Below, piece after piece: positions 35,961-45,582 of a stretch of DNA of 64,000 nt. The notes under the pieces were generated by a model. It saw only the letters and a program-made list of their open reading frames with translations, was not told the origin of the DNA and made no database searches. The stretch is from Bacteroidota bacterium (lineage in GTDB: Bacteria > Bacteroidota > Ignavibacteria > Palsa-1295), in assembly GCA_018266755.1 (NCBI GenBank), contig JAFDZW010000011.1, positions 1 to 64,000 of the forward strand. Reading direction: 5' to 3'. Each line of letters begins with the position of its first letter. Within the stretch, counting starts at the first letter, position 1. The position numbers and the translations under genes are program-made.

Positions 35961-35980
35961 GTCATTCTGAGCGAACGAAG
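35961..35980 (+). repeat. Dispersed GTCATTCTGA-type repeat, copy 2
   Basis: GTCATTCTGAGCGAACGAAG lies immediately downstream of the TraB/GumN stop codon. It shares its first ten bases with the minus-strand reading of 850-891 and has the same purine-rich tail. It encodes nothing. Confidence 0.45.
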
Positions 35981-35983
35981 TCA

Positions 35984-36856
35984 CTACCGCTTCTTCCAGA
36001 GTGGTGTTATCTCGTACCCCTTCCCTTTTAACAAATTCAGCACCCCTTCCGGCCCAGGGAGGTGCAGCGCGCCGACTGCGACGAAAATAGATTTGACATG
36101 TGCGATAGAGTCGATGCGGTCGGCCATGCGGTGGTTGCGGTCGAGGATGAGCGCTTTGTTGAACTCATTCGAAAGCTCGCCTTTTTGGTACATCGAATAC
36201 AGCGAGTCCAGATTCCCGGTCTGATACACGTTTAAGAGATCGTCAAGTTGCATCCCGCTGCTGTCGTTCGAGGTGGTTTCTTCGAGCAGCATCCGAGCCT
36301 GTTCCTTCAATGGTACAAGATCCACCGCATGTAGTTGTTCGGCGATCGTCTCGATCCCGATCAATTCCTGATCTGCCTTCTTCGCGTTGTCCATTAAGTA
36401 CTCGTCGAGGAAGGTTGAATACTGATCTCCGTCGCCGGTGGGCATTTGCATCAACCCGACAAGAAACATCGGCTTCATACGCGCGAACATTGAGAGCTCA
36501 ATGCTAAACGAATCCCGCATCACTGTTTCGAGCACATGGAATGCGCTGTCGCCGACAAGCATCTGGAGTGTGGTGTCACCCGGCATCTGAATCTGCCCCA
36601 GGAGCGAAAACGGATCGAAGTCGTCGAGTTTGATCTCCATGCCGAACGCCGAACACGTTCGCATATAGGAGTCGACCAAATCCCGGAACACAAATGCGCG
36701 CTTATCGTATGAATGGACAGTGCCGTAAATGTAGGAGGGCTGTCTCAGTCCGTTTCCTGAAATCTTCCACAACAGAGAAGTCTGACGCTGCGCATGCAAC
36801 GACACGGCGCTGCAGAGCAGCGCCAACACAAGGATCGTACGTTTGAGTGCGCACAT
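35984..36856 (-). CDS. TraB/GumN family exported protein
   Basis: I chose ATG 36856; the frame can be extended eight codons to a TTG without a ribosome site. The 290-residue precursor has a signal peptide (LKRTILVLALLCSAVSLHAQ). TraB/GumN hallmarks are present: IYGTVHSYD near the N-terminus and VAVGALHLPGPEGVLNLL near the C-terminus, together with GMEIKLD. The family includes the Tiki/TraB fold, which has conserved GxH motifs and may be metallopeptidases. Substrate unknown. It is divergent from ygfZ, with 57 bases between. Confidence 0.85.
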   Translation of the reverse strand: MCALKRTILVLALLCSAVSLHAQRQTSLLWKISGNGLRQPSYIYGTVHSYDKRAFVFRDLVDSYMRTCSAFGMEIKLDDFDPFSLLGQIQMPGDTTLQMLVGDSAFHVLETVMRDSFSIELSMFARMKPMFLVGLMQMPTGDGDQYSTFLDEYLMDNAKKADQELIGIETIAEQLHAVDLVPLKEQARMLLEETTSNDSSGMQLDDLLNVYQTGNLDSLYSMYQKGELSNEFNKALILDRNHRMADRIDSIAHVKSIFVAVGALHLPGPEGVLNLLKGKGYEITPLWKKR

Positions 36857-36913
36857 GATGGAAGACCAACACGCAAACAATCATTTCCCTCACCGATTTG
36901 TTTTTGACTGCCA

Positions 36914-37924
36914 ATGAATCTAGACGCATACACAGCTGCCCACCGTGCACTCGCGCTTGTCGATGCGAGCGGCCTTAGCGGGCGTGTCCGGGCCAGCGGG
37001 CCGGACGCGATCGACCTTCTGCATCGTATGAGCACGAACGACCTTACGCCACTCATCGGACATAGCGGCAACGGTGCACAAACCGTGCTGACTACGGAAA
37101 AGGGTCGTATCGTCGATCTGTTGAACGTGCTCTCGACGAATGACGGCGCGCTCCTCGTCACCGGCAGTGACCGCGAAGACGCGGTCGTGCAGTGGCTCGA
37201 TAAGTATGTCATCATGGAGGATGCGAAGTTTACGAACGTCACCGCCGAGATTTCACACTTCCTCGTCTTTGGCCCATCGGCGCTCGGGGTACTGTCATCG
37301 GCGACGGACGTCGATCTTTTGGGGCTAGCAAACTTCGGATCGACGGAGATTGCGTTCGGCGCAGTACCGGTGCGCATCCAACGAAGTCATCGCATTATCG
37401 AAAGCGGCTTCTCGATCTTCTGCGACGCAGCGTCTCACGACGCGATTCTCTCCGCATTGACTGAACTCGTCACATCCAACGGCGGCGCGGTGCTTGATGC
37501 CGAGACCTACGAGACGATCCGCATCGAGGCCGGCATTCCGTCCGTGCCAAACGAACTCAACGAAAAGCATAATCCGCTCGAGACGACACTGGTGCAGGCG
37601 ATCAGTTGGACGAAAGGTTGCTACATCGGCCAGGAAGTCATCGCCCGACTTGACACCTATGACAAAGTACAGCGACACCTCATGGGTATCCGATTCGACG
37701 ATGCTCTCCCCGCATCGGTTCCGTTTCCGCTGCAAGCGAACGATGCGACGGAGATCGGCGAAGTGACGTCACTCACGTTCAGTCCGGGGCTCAATGCCAC
37801 GATCGCGCTTGCATTCGTGAAGACGGCATTCGCAAATCCGGGAGCGGCCGTCAGCGCCGCTGGGGTCGCAGGTACACTGACAAAATTGCCGTTCGACATC
37901 GAAGTATCATACGCCACCCACTAA
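36914..37924 (+). CDS. ygfZ: YgfZ/GcvT-like folate-binding protein
   Basis: The 336-residue product matches the YgfZ branch of the glycine-cleavage T fold. The N-terminus has LLHRMSTNDLTPL and the signature KGCYIGQEVIARLDTYDKVQRHL is complete. YgfZ proteins bind tetrahydrofolate and support iron-sulphur enzymes such as MiaB. That role fits the next gene, NadA, a [4Fe-4S] enzyme, only 11 bases downstream. Confidence 0.88.
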   Translation: MNLDAYTAAHRALALVDASGLSGRVRASGPDAIDLLHRMSTNDLTPLIGHSGNGAQTVLTTEKGRIVDLLNVLSTNDGALLVTGSDREDAVVQWLDKYVIMEDAKFTNVTAEISHFLVFGPSALGVLSSATDVDLLGLANFGSTEIAFGAVPVRIQRSHRIIESGFSIFCDAASHDAILSALTELVTSNGGAVLDAETYETIRIEAGIPSVPNELNEKHNPLETTLVQAISWTKGCYIGQEVIARLDTYDKVQRHLMGIRFDDALPASVPFPLQANDATEIGEVTSLTFSPGLNATIALAFVKTAFANPGAAVSAAGVAGTLTKLPFDIEVSYATH

Positions 37925-37935
37925 CAGGACTTACC

Positions 37936-39072
37936 ATGTCTACCACTATAGACTTACCGGTCGTCGGTCAAACGGTTGAAGAATTTCTCTCGAGCGAATC
38001 GACATCGGCAGAAGTCGTTGCACGCATTCACGAGTTGAAGACAACGCTGCGCGAGAAGGTGATCGTCCTCGGGCATCACTACCAACGCGACGATATTATT
38101 CAATTCGCCGACAAGACGGGCGACTCCTTCGAGCTAGCGCGGTATGCTTCGTCGCTGAAAGAACGCGAATATATCATCTTCTGCGGGGTGCACTTCATGG
38201 CCGAGACCGCTGATGTTCTTTCCGGGATCAGCCAGAAAGTATTGTTGCCCGACCTCAAGGCCGGCTGCTCGATGAGCGACATGGCTCGAGCAGAGCAAGT
38301 GTTCGATTCGTGGGAAGCGCTTGGCGAACTCACCGATACCAAGAAAATCTGTCCGATCACCTATATGAACTCGAGTGCCGCAATCAAAGCATTTTGCGGC
38401 GAGCATGGCGGCGCAGTCTCGACAAGTTCGAATAACAAGCTCGTCTTCGAATGGGCATTCCGCCAAGGCTTCGAGAAGATCATCTTCTTCCCCGATCAGC
38501 ACCTTGGCCGCAACACGGCGTATTTCCAGATGGGTATTCCTCTCGACGAAATCGTGCTCTTCGATCAGACACAAGGCCCGCTTGGCGGACTGACGAAGAA
38601 ACAGATCGACAAGGCGAAAGTGATTCTCTGGCGCGGGCATTGTTCCGTGCATCAGCACTTTCAACCGTCGCATCCCGATATCATGCGTGCACTCTATCCC
38701 GGCATTCAAGTCATCGTACATCCGGAGTGCATGTTCGAGGTTGTTCAAAAGGCGGATCTCGTCGGTTCGACGTCCTACATCTGCAAGACGATCGAGGCAG
38801 CAAAGCCGGGCTCTTCGTTTGCCGTTGGGACGGAACATCATCTCGTCAACCGACTCAAACATGAGAATCCTGACAAATTTGTCACCACGCTCGCACCCTA
38901 TGCGTGCGAATGCGCAACGATGTACCGTATCTCGCCGGAAGCGTTGTTGAACATACTCGAACATATTGACCGCGGCGAGATCGTCAACAGAATCGTTGTC
39001 GGAGAAAGTGACGCACACTGGGCCCGTATTGCGTTGCAACGGATGCTTGACATTACTTCCTCGGGGGCATGA
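37936..39072 (+). CDS. nadA: Quinolinate synthase A
   Basis: NadA condenses iminoaspartate with dihydroxyacetone phosphate to give quinolinate for NAD synthesis, using a [4Fe-4S] cluster. The 378 residues include VLGHHYQRDDIIQFAD (44-59), FCGVHFMAETADVL, and the cluster cysteines in DLKAGCSMSDM (Cys111), HPECMFEV and CECATMY. nadB and nadC are not in the window. Its stop overlaps the next start as ATGA. Confidence 0.95.
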   Translation: MSTTIDLPVVGQTVEEFLSSESTSAEVVARIHELKTTLREKVIVLGHHYQRDDIIQFADKTGDSFELARYASSLKEREYIIFCGVHFMAETADVLSGISQKVLLPDLKAGCSMSDMARAEQVFDSWEALGELTDTKKICPITYMNSSAAIKAFCGEHGGAVSTSSNNKLVFEWAFRQGFEKIIFFPDQHLGRNTAYFQMGIPLDEIVLFDQTQGPLGGLTKKQIDKAKVILWRGHCSVHQHFQPSHPDIMRALYPGIQVIVHPECMFEVVQKADLVGSTSYICKTIEAAKPGSSFAVGTEHHLVNRLKHENPDKFVTTLAPYACECATMYRISPEALLNILEHIDRGEIVNRIVVGESDAHWARIALQRMLDITSSGA

Positions 39073-39824
39073 AACGGGACCACACTGCGCCGACATGGTC
39101 CTCGAAGCGCGTCCTCATCACCGGCGGCGTGCGACGGATGGGGCTGCATATCGCATACGCATGCAGCGAACGCGGAGCAATTCTTGGGTTGAATTATGCT
39201 CATGCGTCGAAGAAGGAGGCCGAGGCCGCACAAGCGGAGTGTTTGAAGCGAGGCGCGAAACAGGTATTCCTGATCAAGGGAGATATTATTGAAGATGGCG
39301 CAGCGATCGTCGGCCGGTTCATCAAGCTTGCCGGTGGTATCGATGTGCTGGTCAACAACGCTGGTGTCTTCCCACCGCAAACCCCGCTGCACGACCTGAC
39401 CCTGCATCAATTTCAATCTACACTCGACTTGAACCTGATCGCACCGTTCGTGCTCGCGAAAGCAGCGGCAGCGCATCTGCCTCAGGGTGGAGCCATCGTC
39501 AATATTGCCTCGCTCGGAGCGTTCGAGATCTGGAAGTCGAGAATCGACTATCACGTGTCCAAAGCGGGACTTGTGACACTGACAAAGGCATTGGCCCGCG
39601 AGCTCGGACCGCAGGGGATCACCGTAAATGCGATCGCGCCGGGTGCAATCGCCGCCGACCCCGAACAAGCATCCATTATCGGGACAGCCGAAGAGAAGAT
39701 CCCGATGGGTCATTACGGTACGCCGGACGATGTGGCAAAAGCCGCCGTATTCTTCGCATACGATGCCCCGTATATCACAGGCCAGGTTCTGATCGTCGAT
39801 GGCGGACGCAGTGTGTTTCGTTAG
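39069..39824 (+). CDS. Short-chain dehydrogenase/reductase (SDR)
   Basis: The 251-residue classical SDR has the cofactor loop TGGVRRMG (18-25), NNAG (96-99), catalytic Ser148, Tyr161 and Lys165 in YHVSK, and IAPGAI after the active site. The TGGxRRxG loop is the form seen in pteridine-reductase-like and some FabG-like enzymes, and suggests NADPH. Starts by ATGA overlap with nadA. The substrate is not known; pterin or 3-oxoacyl substrates are both possible. Confidence 0.85.
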   Translation: MKRDHTAPTWSSKRVLITGGVRRMGLHIAYACSERGAILGLNYAHASKKEAEAAQAECLKRGAKQVFLIKGDIIEDGAAIVGRFIKLAGGIDVLVNNAGVFPPQTPLHDLTLHQFQSTLDLNLIAPFVLAKAAAAHLPQGGAIVNIASLGAFEIWKSRIDYHVSKAGLVTLTKALARELGPQGITVNAIAPGAIAADPEQASIIGTAEEKIPMGHYGTPDDVAKAAVFFAYDAPYITGQVLIVDGGRSVFR

Positions 39825-39893
39825 ACTGCCCTCGAAAGAATAGAACAATCCGCCACGAACTCCGTACTCTACACGATAGTTAGCATATATCCG

Positions 39894-40439
39894 ATGAAGA
39901 GCATTCGACTGTTGATATTCGGCGTTCTGTGCGCTGGCCTCGGTATCCTCGCGCCGCAGGTGCGCGCACAAACCGATCGCACATATCTCTCGACCGCAGA
40001 TTCGACCGAGGAGCGCATGGGTACCTTCCCGCAGCGCATCGGTTGGGTCAACGATTACGAGAAGTTGCTCACCGCCAACGAAATCGCCGAACTCACAACG
40101 ATCATCCGAAATCATCAGCAGCTCACCGGTGACGAGATCGCGATTGTCACAACCAAAAGCTTCGCGCCATACCACGATCTCGGCGGCTATGGAAAGGACC
40201 TTGCAACCGTCTGGGGCATCGGGAAATCGAAAAAGGACAAAGGGCTGATGATCATGCTCAGTAAAACAAAGGGTGAAATTCAGTTCGTCCCGGGAGACGG
40301 GTTGAAAGGCACATTGACCGACACCCTTTTGAACCAACTCATCGACAATAAAATGATTGGATCACTGCAAAAAGAGCTCTTCGGAGATGCATTGATCGCT
40401 GGTACGAAAGAGATTATCCGGATTCTCGAATCACACTAA
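39894..40439 (+). CDS. TPM-domain (Psb32-type) exported protein
   Basis: The 181-residue precursor has a signal peptide (LRAQ-like end: PQVRAQ). The mature part is a TPM domain: GWVNDYEKLLTANEIAELTTII, TGDEIAIVTTKSF, YGKDLATVWGIGKSKKDKGLMIM and the C-terminal IPGDGLKG-like VPGDGLKGTL. The family is linked to repair of photosystem II in chloroplasts and to envelope functions in bacteria; a phosphatase activity has been reported for some members. No C-terminal membrane anchor is present, unlike many relatives. Confidence 0.85.
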   Translation: MKSIRLLIFGVLCAGLGILAPQVRAQTDRTYLSTADSTEERMGTFPQRIGWVNDYEKLLTANEIAELTTIIRNHQQLTGDEIAIVTTKSFAPYHDLGGYGKDLATVWGIGKSKKDKGLMIMLSKTKGEIQFVPGDGLKGTLTDTLLNQLIDNKMIGSLQKELFGDALIAGTKEIIRILESH

Positions 40440-40537
40440 GGCGGCAGCCGTCAGCCCCTCGAAAACCCGATACTCCCTCCCCTGCCCCGGTTGCTTCGTA
40501 TTTTTGTAGTCTTAGTAATTGAAGCAGGAAATATCCG

Positions 40538-41701
40538 ATGAAAATTCACGAGTATCAAGCCAAAGAAATTCTCAAGAAATACGGCGTCCCGGTTCCGGAA
40601 GGGTATGTCGCCTATAGCGTTGAAGAAGCAATGGAAGCGGCGGCAAAGCTCCCGACCCAGGTAGCGGTTGTCAAGGCCCAAATTCACGCCGGTGGACGTG
40701 GCAAGGGCGGCGGCGTCAAGGTCGCAAAGAATCGCGACGAGGTTCGTCAGTACGCCTCGCAAATCCTCGGCATGACGCTCGTCACGCACCAAACCGGCCC
40801 GGAGGGCAAGCTCGTGAAGCGACTGCTCGTCGAGCAGGGCATGAACATCCAGAAGGAGTTCTATGCCGGCATCGTGCTCGATCGCGCAACCGGTCAGAAC
40901 ACGATCATGGTCTCCACCGAAGGCGGTATGGAGATCGAAAAAGTCGCCGAGGAGACTCCGGAGAAGATCGTAAAAGTGAGCGTGAACCCGGCGGTCGGCC
41001 TGCGCGAATTCCAAGCCCGCGACCTGGCATTTGCCCTGGGACTCAGCGGCGAAGCATTTAAGCAATGCGTCAAGTTCTTGAAGGCGCTCTATCGTGCATA
41101 CGAAGAGACCGATGCATCGCTGTTCGAGATCAACCCGCTCGTGCTCACGGCCGAGCAACAGATGTTCGCACTCGATGCCAAAGTCAACTTTGATGACAAT
41201 GCACTCTATCGTCATCCTGACTACGCCGCTCTGCGCGACCTCGACGAAGAGGATCCGCTCGAGATCGAAGCGTCGAAATCGAACCTCAACTACATCAAGC
41301 TTGACGGTAACGTCGGCTGTATGGTCAACGGAGCAGGCCTCGCGATGGCAACGATGGACATTATCAAACTCGCAGGCGGCGACCCGGCGAACTTCCTCGA
41401 TGTCGGCGGCGGCGCCAATGCCGAGACGGTTGCCAACGGCTTCCGTATCATCCTGAGCGACCCGAACGTGAAGGCAATTTTGATCAATATCTTCGGTGGT
41501 ATCGTCCGTTGCGACCGCGTTGCGAACGGCGTCGTCGAGGCCTCGAACCGTGTGAAACCGCACGTGCCGATCGTCGTTCGTCTCGAAGGGACCAATGCCA
41601 TCGAAGCCGGCAAGATCCTCGAGGACAGCGGGCTGAATTTCCTCGTCGCACACGGCCTTAAAGATGCGGCCGCGAAGGTGACACAGGCGCTCGCTGCATA
41701 A
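40538..41701 (+). CDS. sucC: Succinyl-CoA ligase (ADP-forming) beta subunit
   Basis: SucC, with SucD, makes ATP or GTP from succinyl-CoA in the TCA cycle. The 387 residues have the usual ATP-grasp start ([20 protein letters not shown]), [14 protein letters not shown], and [19 protein letters not shown] followed by [14 protein letters not shown] precedes the ATG. sucD is not adjacent; the gene is followed by a terminator. Succinyl-CoA also connects to the methylmalonyl-CoA epimerase at 6907. Confidence 0.96.
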   Translation: MKIHEYQAKEILKKYGVPVPEGYVAYSVEEAMEAAAKLPTQVAVVKAQIHAGGRGKGGGVKVAKNRDEVRQYASQILGMTLVTHQTGPEGKLVKRLLVEQGMNIQKEFYAGIVLDRATGQNTIMVSTEGGMEIEKVAEETPEKIVKVSVNPAVGLREFQARDLAFALGLSGEAFKQCVKFLKALYRAYEETDASLFEINPLVLTAEQQMFALDAKVNFDDNALYRHPDYAALRDLDEEDPLEIEASKSNLNYIKLDGNVGCMVNGAGLAMATMDIIKLAGGDPANFLDVGGGANAETVANGFRIILSDPNVKAILINIFGGIVRCDRVANGVVEASNRVKPHVPIVVRLEGTNAIEAGKILEDSGLNFLVAHGLKDAAAKVTQALAA

Positions 41702-41723
41702 GCAACCATTGGTATTGAAATAC

Positions 41724-41760
41724 AAACGGGGCTGGATCCGTCGGATCCAGCCCCGTTTTA
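41724..41760 (+). terminator. Rho-independent terminator after sucC
   Basis: AAACGGGGCTGGATCC pairs over 16 bases with GGATCCAGCCCCGTTT around the loop GTC, ending in TTTTA. It lies 22 bases after the sucC stop, and the convergent T9SS protein gene ends just beyond. Confidence 0.9.
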
Positions 41761-41777
41761 CTTTGAATAACTCTGTA

Positions 41778-43955
41778 TTAGCGAACGAGCTGGAGTGTCA
41801 TTGCTTTTGGCGAGGTCCAGACAATCCCGCCGGTATTCGCATCGCGCACGATCACGCTTACATAGTACGAGCCACTGCCTGCAAGGCCCTCGGCACTGAT
41901 GTTCAACCGATGGTCACCCGCACTCATCGGGACATTATCGTACGGAGTAGCGATCACGCGACCAAGCACATCGCTGATGCGCACACTCACAAGTGATTGT
42001 GCGCCCAACTGCAGCGGCAACATCGTCTGGGTGGTGAACGGGTTCGGAACTGCCTGGCCGATGCCGTTTGAAATTTGCGAAACGCTCGAAAGCTCAATTC
42101 GCTTGGGCTCGTGCATCTTACGTTCGCCGTCGAGCGTCACGTCCACAAGCCGGTATTCATAGATTCCCATCGCTCCTGGCGCATCGACATAACTGTACGA
42201 CGATGCTCCGCTCGCGTCGCCGTGACCGAGGAGTTGCGCATCGCTCCGGTAGGATGCCACTACCTCGAAACTGTTCGCATCGCTCGTGCCATCGACTCGA
42301 CGGCGTTCGATCTCGAAGCCGGCGTTCTGCCGTTCGGACTCGGTCTCCCACTGGAGCAGGACGCGATTGTCAGCGGTCGGGTGAAGATCGAACGATGCAA
42401 GCTCGATCGGCAGCGAACCGTCGATGAAAATCACTTGTGCATAAATGTCCTGATTGTTCGTCCCGTTGCGATTGTCACGCCAGACGGCAATCGCACCGTT
42501 ACTGCGCGGGATCAGCACCAACTCGTCGGCGTTTGAATTTGTCCGATTCGATATGGGGACACCCCAACTCGACGTTGCCGGTGAAGGCCCGAGAAAGCGT
42601 TTCGGCGTTTTATCAAGTCGTTGTGCGTAGATAGAGGTAACTGTCGATGAACCGCTGAGACGGTTATCAAGCCATGCGGCTAGTACTTGCCCCGTCCCAA
42701 CCTTTACAGCAACCGGGTCATACTGATCGACAGAATTGCCATTGGCATCGAGTTGGTAACAGACGGTGTACATCTGATTCGGCGCGGCAGGAGTGTAGTT
42801 GATGCCATCTCCCCATCCGCGTGTCATGACAATGGAATTCTTGGACACATCACTCTGGAAAACGACCATTACGCCGGCATAGCCGCTCGACACCATGAAC
42901 GAGTCGTCGCTGAAGATCGAGGGATTGGTCTGATCGCCGAAGTAATCGGTCGAGATCTCAAATGCCGTCGTTGCAGTCCCCCACGCACGTGTCCCATCGT
43001 TCTTAAAGCGCTGAGCGTAGACGTTCCAGCCTTTCGATGTATTGATTGAATTCTTGGTTTCCCAGGTAATCATCACCTGATTGCCATCTCTGGTGAGATT
43101 CGGATTCCGGGATGCATCTTCTGTCCCCTTCGCTCCGCTATAGACCGCAATGCCATTGGCGCCATTCCACGACGACGAACCGAACGCGTTGATTCTTGTG
43201 ATGAGGATCGCCGACGGCAACCCGGAAGAAACCCAAGCCAGGTAGCACCCACCACTGCCATCAGGAACAATCCGCGGCGTGGTCTGCGATGCCGAAAGCG
43301 AGATCACTGCCTGGCCGCTCTTGCCCCACGAGGCACCGCCAGAGGTAAGTCGGTTACCATAGATATCGGGCCGCGAATTGGACGAAATTGCCGAGCGATT
43401 ATCTTCCCACATCACATACGCCCCCCCGCTGCCGTCTTCGCAGATCACAGCATTATTCGGGGACGTTGCAGACGACGGTGAGTTCGGTACGGAATCCACT
43501 GCGACTCCTTTCGAACCATAGCCAAGCGAACCATCGGAGTTCACATGCTGCCCATACAAATCGATCATACCACCGCCACGGCGTTGATCTTTCCAGACGA
43601 TGTACGCCCCGCCATTTCCGTCGGTCGCAATGACCGGCAGATTCTTGGCTGTCGTTGTGTTGCAGACGAGGACACCATCTTTTGTCCATTGTGCATTACC
43701 GTAGCGATCGAGTTTCTGGGCATACACATCCCAGTGATTCGACCGAAAGTCCTCCCAGGTGATGATAATCCCATCGTTCCCATCCGAGCAAGCCTTTGGG
43801 TTCTGTTGGATGCCAGACGCGGTACAGACCGGGGTGTTCTTAGTAGAGTCCGATACCCATTGCGAACGGACTGTTCCAGGGTTGAGGAAATAGAGTACTG
43901 TGGGGACAATCAACAGTGCAACTCTCTGATATATAATCCGATATGATCCAACCAT
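41778..43955 (-). CDS. Secreted propeller-like protein with T9SS sorting domain
   Basis: The 725-residue precursor has a signal peptide ending TVRSQ. The N-terminal 500 residues hold repeats of the type NHWDVYAQKLDRYGNAQW, RPDIYGNRLTSGGASWG and GWNVYAQRFKNDGTRAWG, alternating with GGAYIVWKDQR and GGAYVMWEDNR. This suggests a beta-propeller. Residues about 535-640 are an Ig-like domain (LPIELASFDLHPTADNRVLLQWETESE), followed by the sorting domain (GQAVPNPFTTQTMLPL, then DVLGRVIATPY and GSGSYYVSVIV). Exported to the surface or medium; function unknown. Confidence 0.85.
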   Translation of the reverse strand: MVGSYRIIYQRVALLIVPTVLYFLNPGTVRSQWVSDSTKNTPVCTASGIQQNPKACSDGNDGIIITWEDFRSNHWDVYAQKLDRYGNAQWTKDGVLVCNTTTAKNLPVIATDGNGGAYIVWKDQRRGGGMIDLYGQHVNSDGSLGYGSKGVAVDSVPNSPSSATSPNNAVICEDGSGGAYVMWEDNRSAISSNSRPDIYGNRLTSGGASWGKSGQAVISLSASQTTPRIVPDGSGGCYLAWVSSGLPSAILITRINAFGSSSWNGANGIAVYSGAKGTEDASRNPNLTRDGNQVMITWETKNSINTSKGWNVYAQRFKNDGTRAWGTATTAFEISTDYFGDQTNPSIFSDDSFMVSSGYAGVMVVFQSDVSKNSIVMTRGWGDGINYTPAAPNQMYTVCYQLDANGNSVDQYDPVAVKVGTGQVLAAWLDNRLSGSSTVTSIYAQRLDKTPKRFLGPSPATSSWGVPISNRTNSNADELVLIPRSNGAIAVWRDNRNGTNNQDIYAQVIFIDGSLPIELASFDLHPTADNRVLLQWETESERQNAGFEIERRRVDGTSDANSFEVVASYRSDAQLLGHGDASGASSYSYVDAPGAMGIYEYRLVDVTLDGERKMHEPKRIELSSVSQISNGIGQAVPNPFTTQTMLPLQLGAQSLVSVRISDVLGRVIATPYDNVPMSAGDHRLNISAEGLAGSGSYYVSVIVRDANTGGIVWTSPKAMTLQLVR

Positions 43956-44132
43956 CGATTCGTTATCCTTCTGCGCTAATCATTCGTATCGACACACAAT
44001 GACGTAACCTAAAATGAACACCTTGACGTATGAGATAATCACAGCAATTCTTGTGCCGAAGAACTCAGCTTCTTTGGCATGGTGCCATAGAACATTCAGC
44101 CCCCGATGGCTGTTCTACGACTCCCAATTCCT

Positions 44133-44214
44133 GCCGGAGTGGCGAAATTGGCAGACGCGCCAGACTTAGGATCTGGTACAGCGATGTGTGCAGGTTCAAG
44201 TCCTGTCTCCGGCA
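44133..44214 (+). tRNA. tRNA-Leu (anticodon TAG)
   Basis: An 82-base class II tRNA. Acceptor arms GCCGGAG and CTCCGGC pair, the anticodon stem CCAGA/TCTGG encloses CTTAGGA (anticodon TAG), there is a long variable arm, and the T arm contains GGTTCAAGTCC. The discriminator A is followed by CGT, so CCA is not encoded. The trigger factor gene starts 21 bases downstream. Confidence 0.95.
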
Positions 44215-44235
44215 CGTAACTTATTGAAATATAAC

Positions 44236-45501
44236 GTGGAAACAACAATTCATAAGCGCTCACAAGTGCTTCGCGAGCTCGAGATCTTCGTCGGCGAAGA
44301 TGAACTCAATGCTGCATTCGACTCAGCGTATGCCGCCATACGGCCCCGGATGACGCTTCCGGGCTTCCGTGCGGGGAAAGCCCCGATCTCTTTGATCAAA
44401 AAGATGCATGGCGATGCCGTCGAGGGCGATGCTCTCGAAAAGCTGGCACAGGAAAAATTCAAAGAGATCGTCGAAGAACAGAAGCTCGAGCCGATCGGTA
44501 CACCCGTGATGACCGATCTTCACCGCCACAGCGGAGAAGGCGCGCACTTCAAGATCAGCTACGAAGTTCGCCCCGAGATCACGCTCGCCAGTTACGAAGG
44601 CACCGACGTCGAGCAGCCGATCTACACGGTCACCGACAAGGATGTCGAAGAGCGCGTCCACTACCTGCGATTCAATTACTCGGAGAAGACCCCTGCAACG
44701 AAGATCGAGGATGCGGAGTCGATCGTGAACCTGCACTTCACCGATAACACCAACCCCGACGGACCGAAGAACGAACACACGGCTGTGTATCTGCAGGATC
44801 CGCAGATCGTGCCGGAGCTTCGCGATGCACTGATTGGCAAGTCGCTCGGCGATACATTCGAGATCGAACTGCCGCAGACGATCGGCGGCGAGACGAAAAA
44901 GTCTCCTGTTTCGATCACCGTCGAAGGCGTCGAGAAGGTGACGCTCCCGACAGTCGACGAAGACTTCTGCAAGAAGATCAGCCGTGACAAGGCAACCAAC
45001 GAGGATGAGGTCCGCAAGCTCGTCCGCGATGAGCTCGAAGCGAACGTGCAGCGCCGCTCGCAAGAAGCGTTGGAATCGAACATGGTTGCGTCGCTTCTTG
45101 GGAAACACGATTTTCAGGTGCCGCGCACGTACACCTATGCCATCATCGATTCGATGATGAAAGAGGCTCGTGAAGAGAACGTGCGACGAGGCTACCCGGA
45201 AAACTACGGCATCGACGAGGAGGAATTCCGCAAGACAGCCTGGAACAACGCAGAGACGCGTGCAAAGTGGCTCTTGTTGCGTGAAAAGCTTGTCGAGGCG
45301 ATGGGACTCGAAGCAACCGAGGAAGATATCAAAGCGCTCGCAGCGAAGGATGCCGAACAGTACGGCATTCCGCCGGAAAATCTGGAGAAGTATTACCTCT
45401 CGAACGAGGAGGTCAAAGAACGCGTACGGAGCGAGAAGCTCGTCGAGCACCTGCGGACGCAGTTCGTGATTAATCAGAAGCCAGTCGACACGGCGGCATA
45501 A
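44236..45501 (+). CDS. tig: Trigger factor
   Basis: Trigger factor is the ribosome-bound chaperone and peptidyl-prolyl isomerase. The start chosen is the GTG at 44236 (421 residues), where the family N-terminus VETTIHKRSQVLRELEI begins. A longer frame runs back into the tRNA (QVQVLSPA). The ribosome-binding loop has LPGFRAGKAPISLIKK (the FRxGKxP signature). The PPIase domain (about 150-240) and the C-terminal helical arms follow. No clear ribosome site precedes the GTG. Confidence 0.92.
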   Translation: METTIHKRSQVLRELEIFVGEDELNAAFDSAYAAIRPRMTLPGFRAGKAPISLIKKMHGDAVEGDALEKLAQEKFKEIVEEQKLEPIGTPVMTDLHRHSGEGAHFKISYEVRPEITLASYEGTDVEQPIYTVTDKDVEERVHYLRFNYSEKTPATKIEDAESIVNLHFTDNTNPDGPKNEHTAVYLQDPQIVPELRDALIGKSLGDTFEIELPQTIGGETKKSPVSITVEGVEKVTLPTVDEDFCKKISRDKATNEDEVRKLVRDELEANVQRRSQEALESNMVASLLGKHDFQVPRTYTYAIIDSMMKEAREENVRRGYPENYGIDEEEFRKTAWNNAETRAKWLLLREKLVEAMGLEATEEDIKALAAKDAEQYGIPPENLEKYYLSNEEVKERVRSEKLVEHLRTQFVINQKPVDTAA

Positions 45502-45527
45502 CAACGACTTCCATCCGAATCGTCGAT

Positions 45528-45562
45528 GAAAAAAAAGACGGACATGTTGTCCGTCTTTTTTT
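45528..45562. terminator. Bidirectional terminator between tig and an outer-membrane protein gene
   Basis: GACGGACA, TGT, TGTCCGTC form an 8-base perfect stem with A and T runs on both sides. It can terminate tig on the plus strand and the gene ending at 45583 on the minus strand. Confidence 0.9.
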
Positions 45563-45582
45563 ATTCGTGCATTACCCTACAC

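Noticed and set aside
38898-40337. Minus-strand open frame of 479 codons over nadA, the SDR and the TPM gene
   Set aside because: It lies opposite three well-recognised genes and has no family resemblance; long antisense frames are common at this GC content.
40451-41725. Minus-strand open frame of 424 codons opposite sucC
   Set aside because: Shadow of sucC, whose family match is complete.
44091-44118. Stem-loop before tRNA-Leu as a terminator or riboswitch
   Set aside because: The stem is interrupted and has no T run; there is no gene directly upstream on the plus strand for it to terminate.
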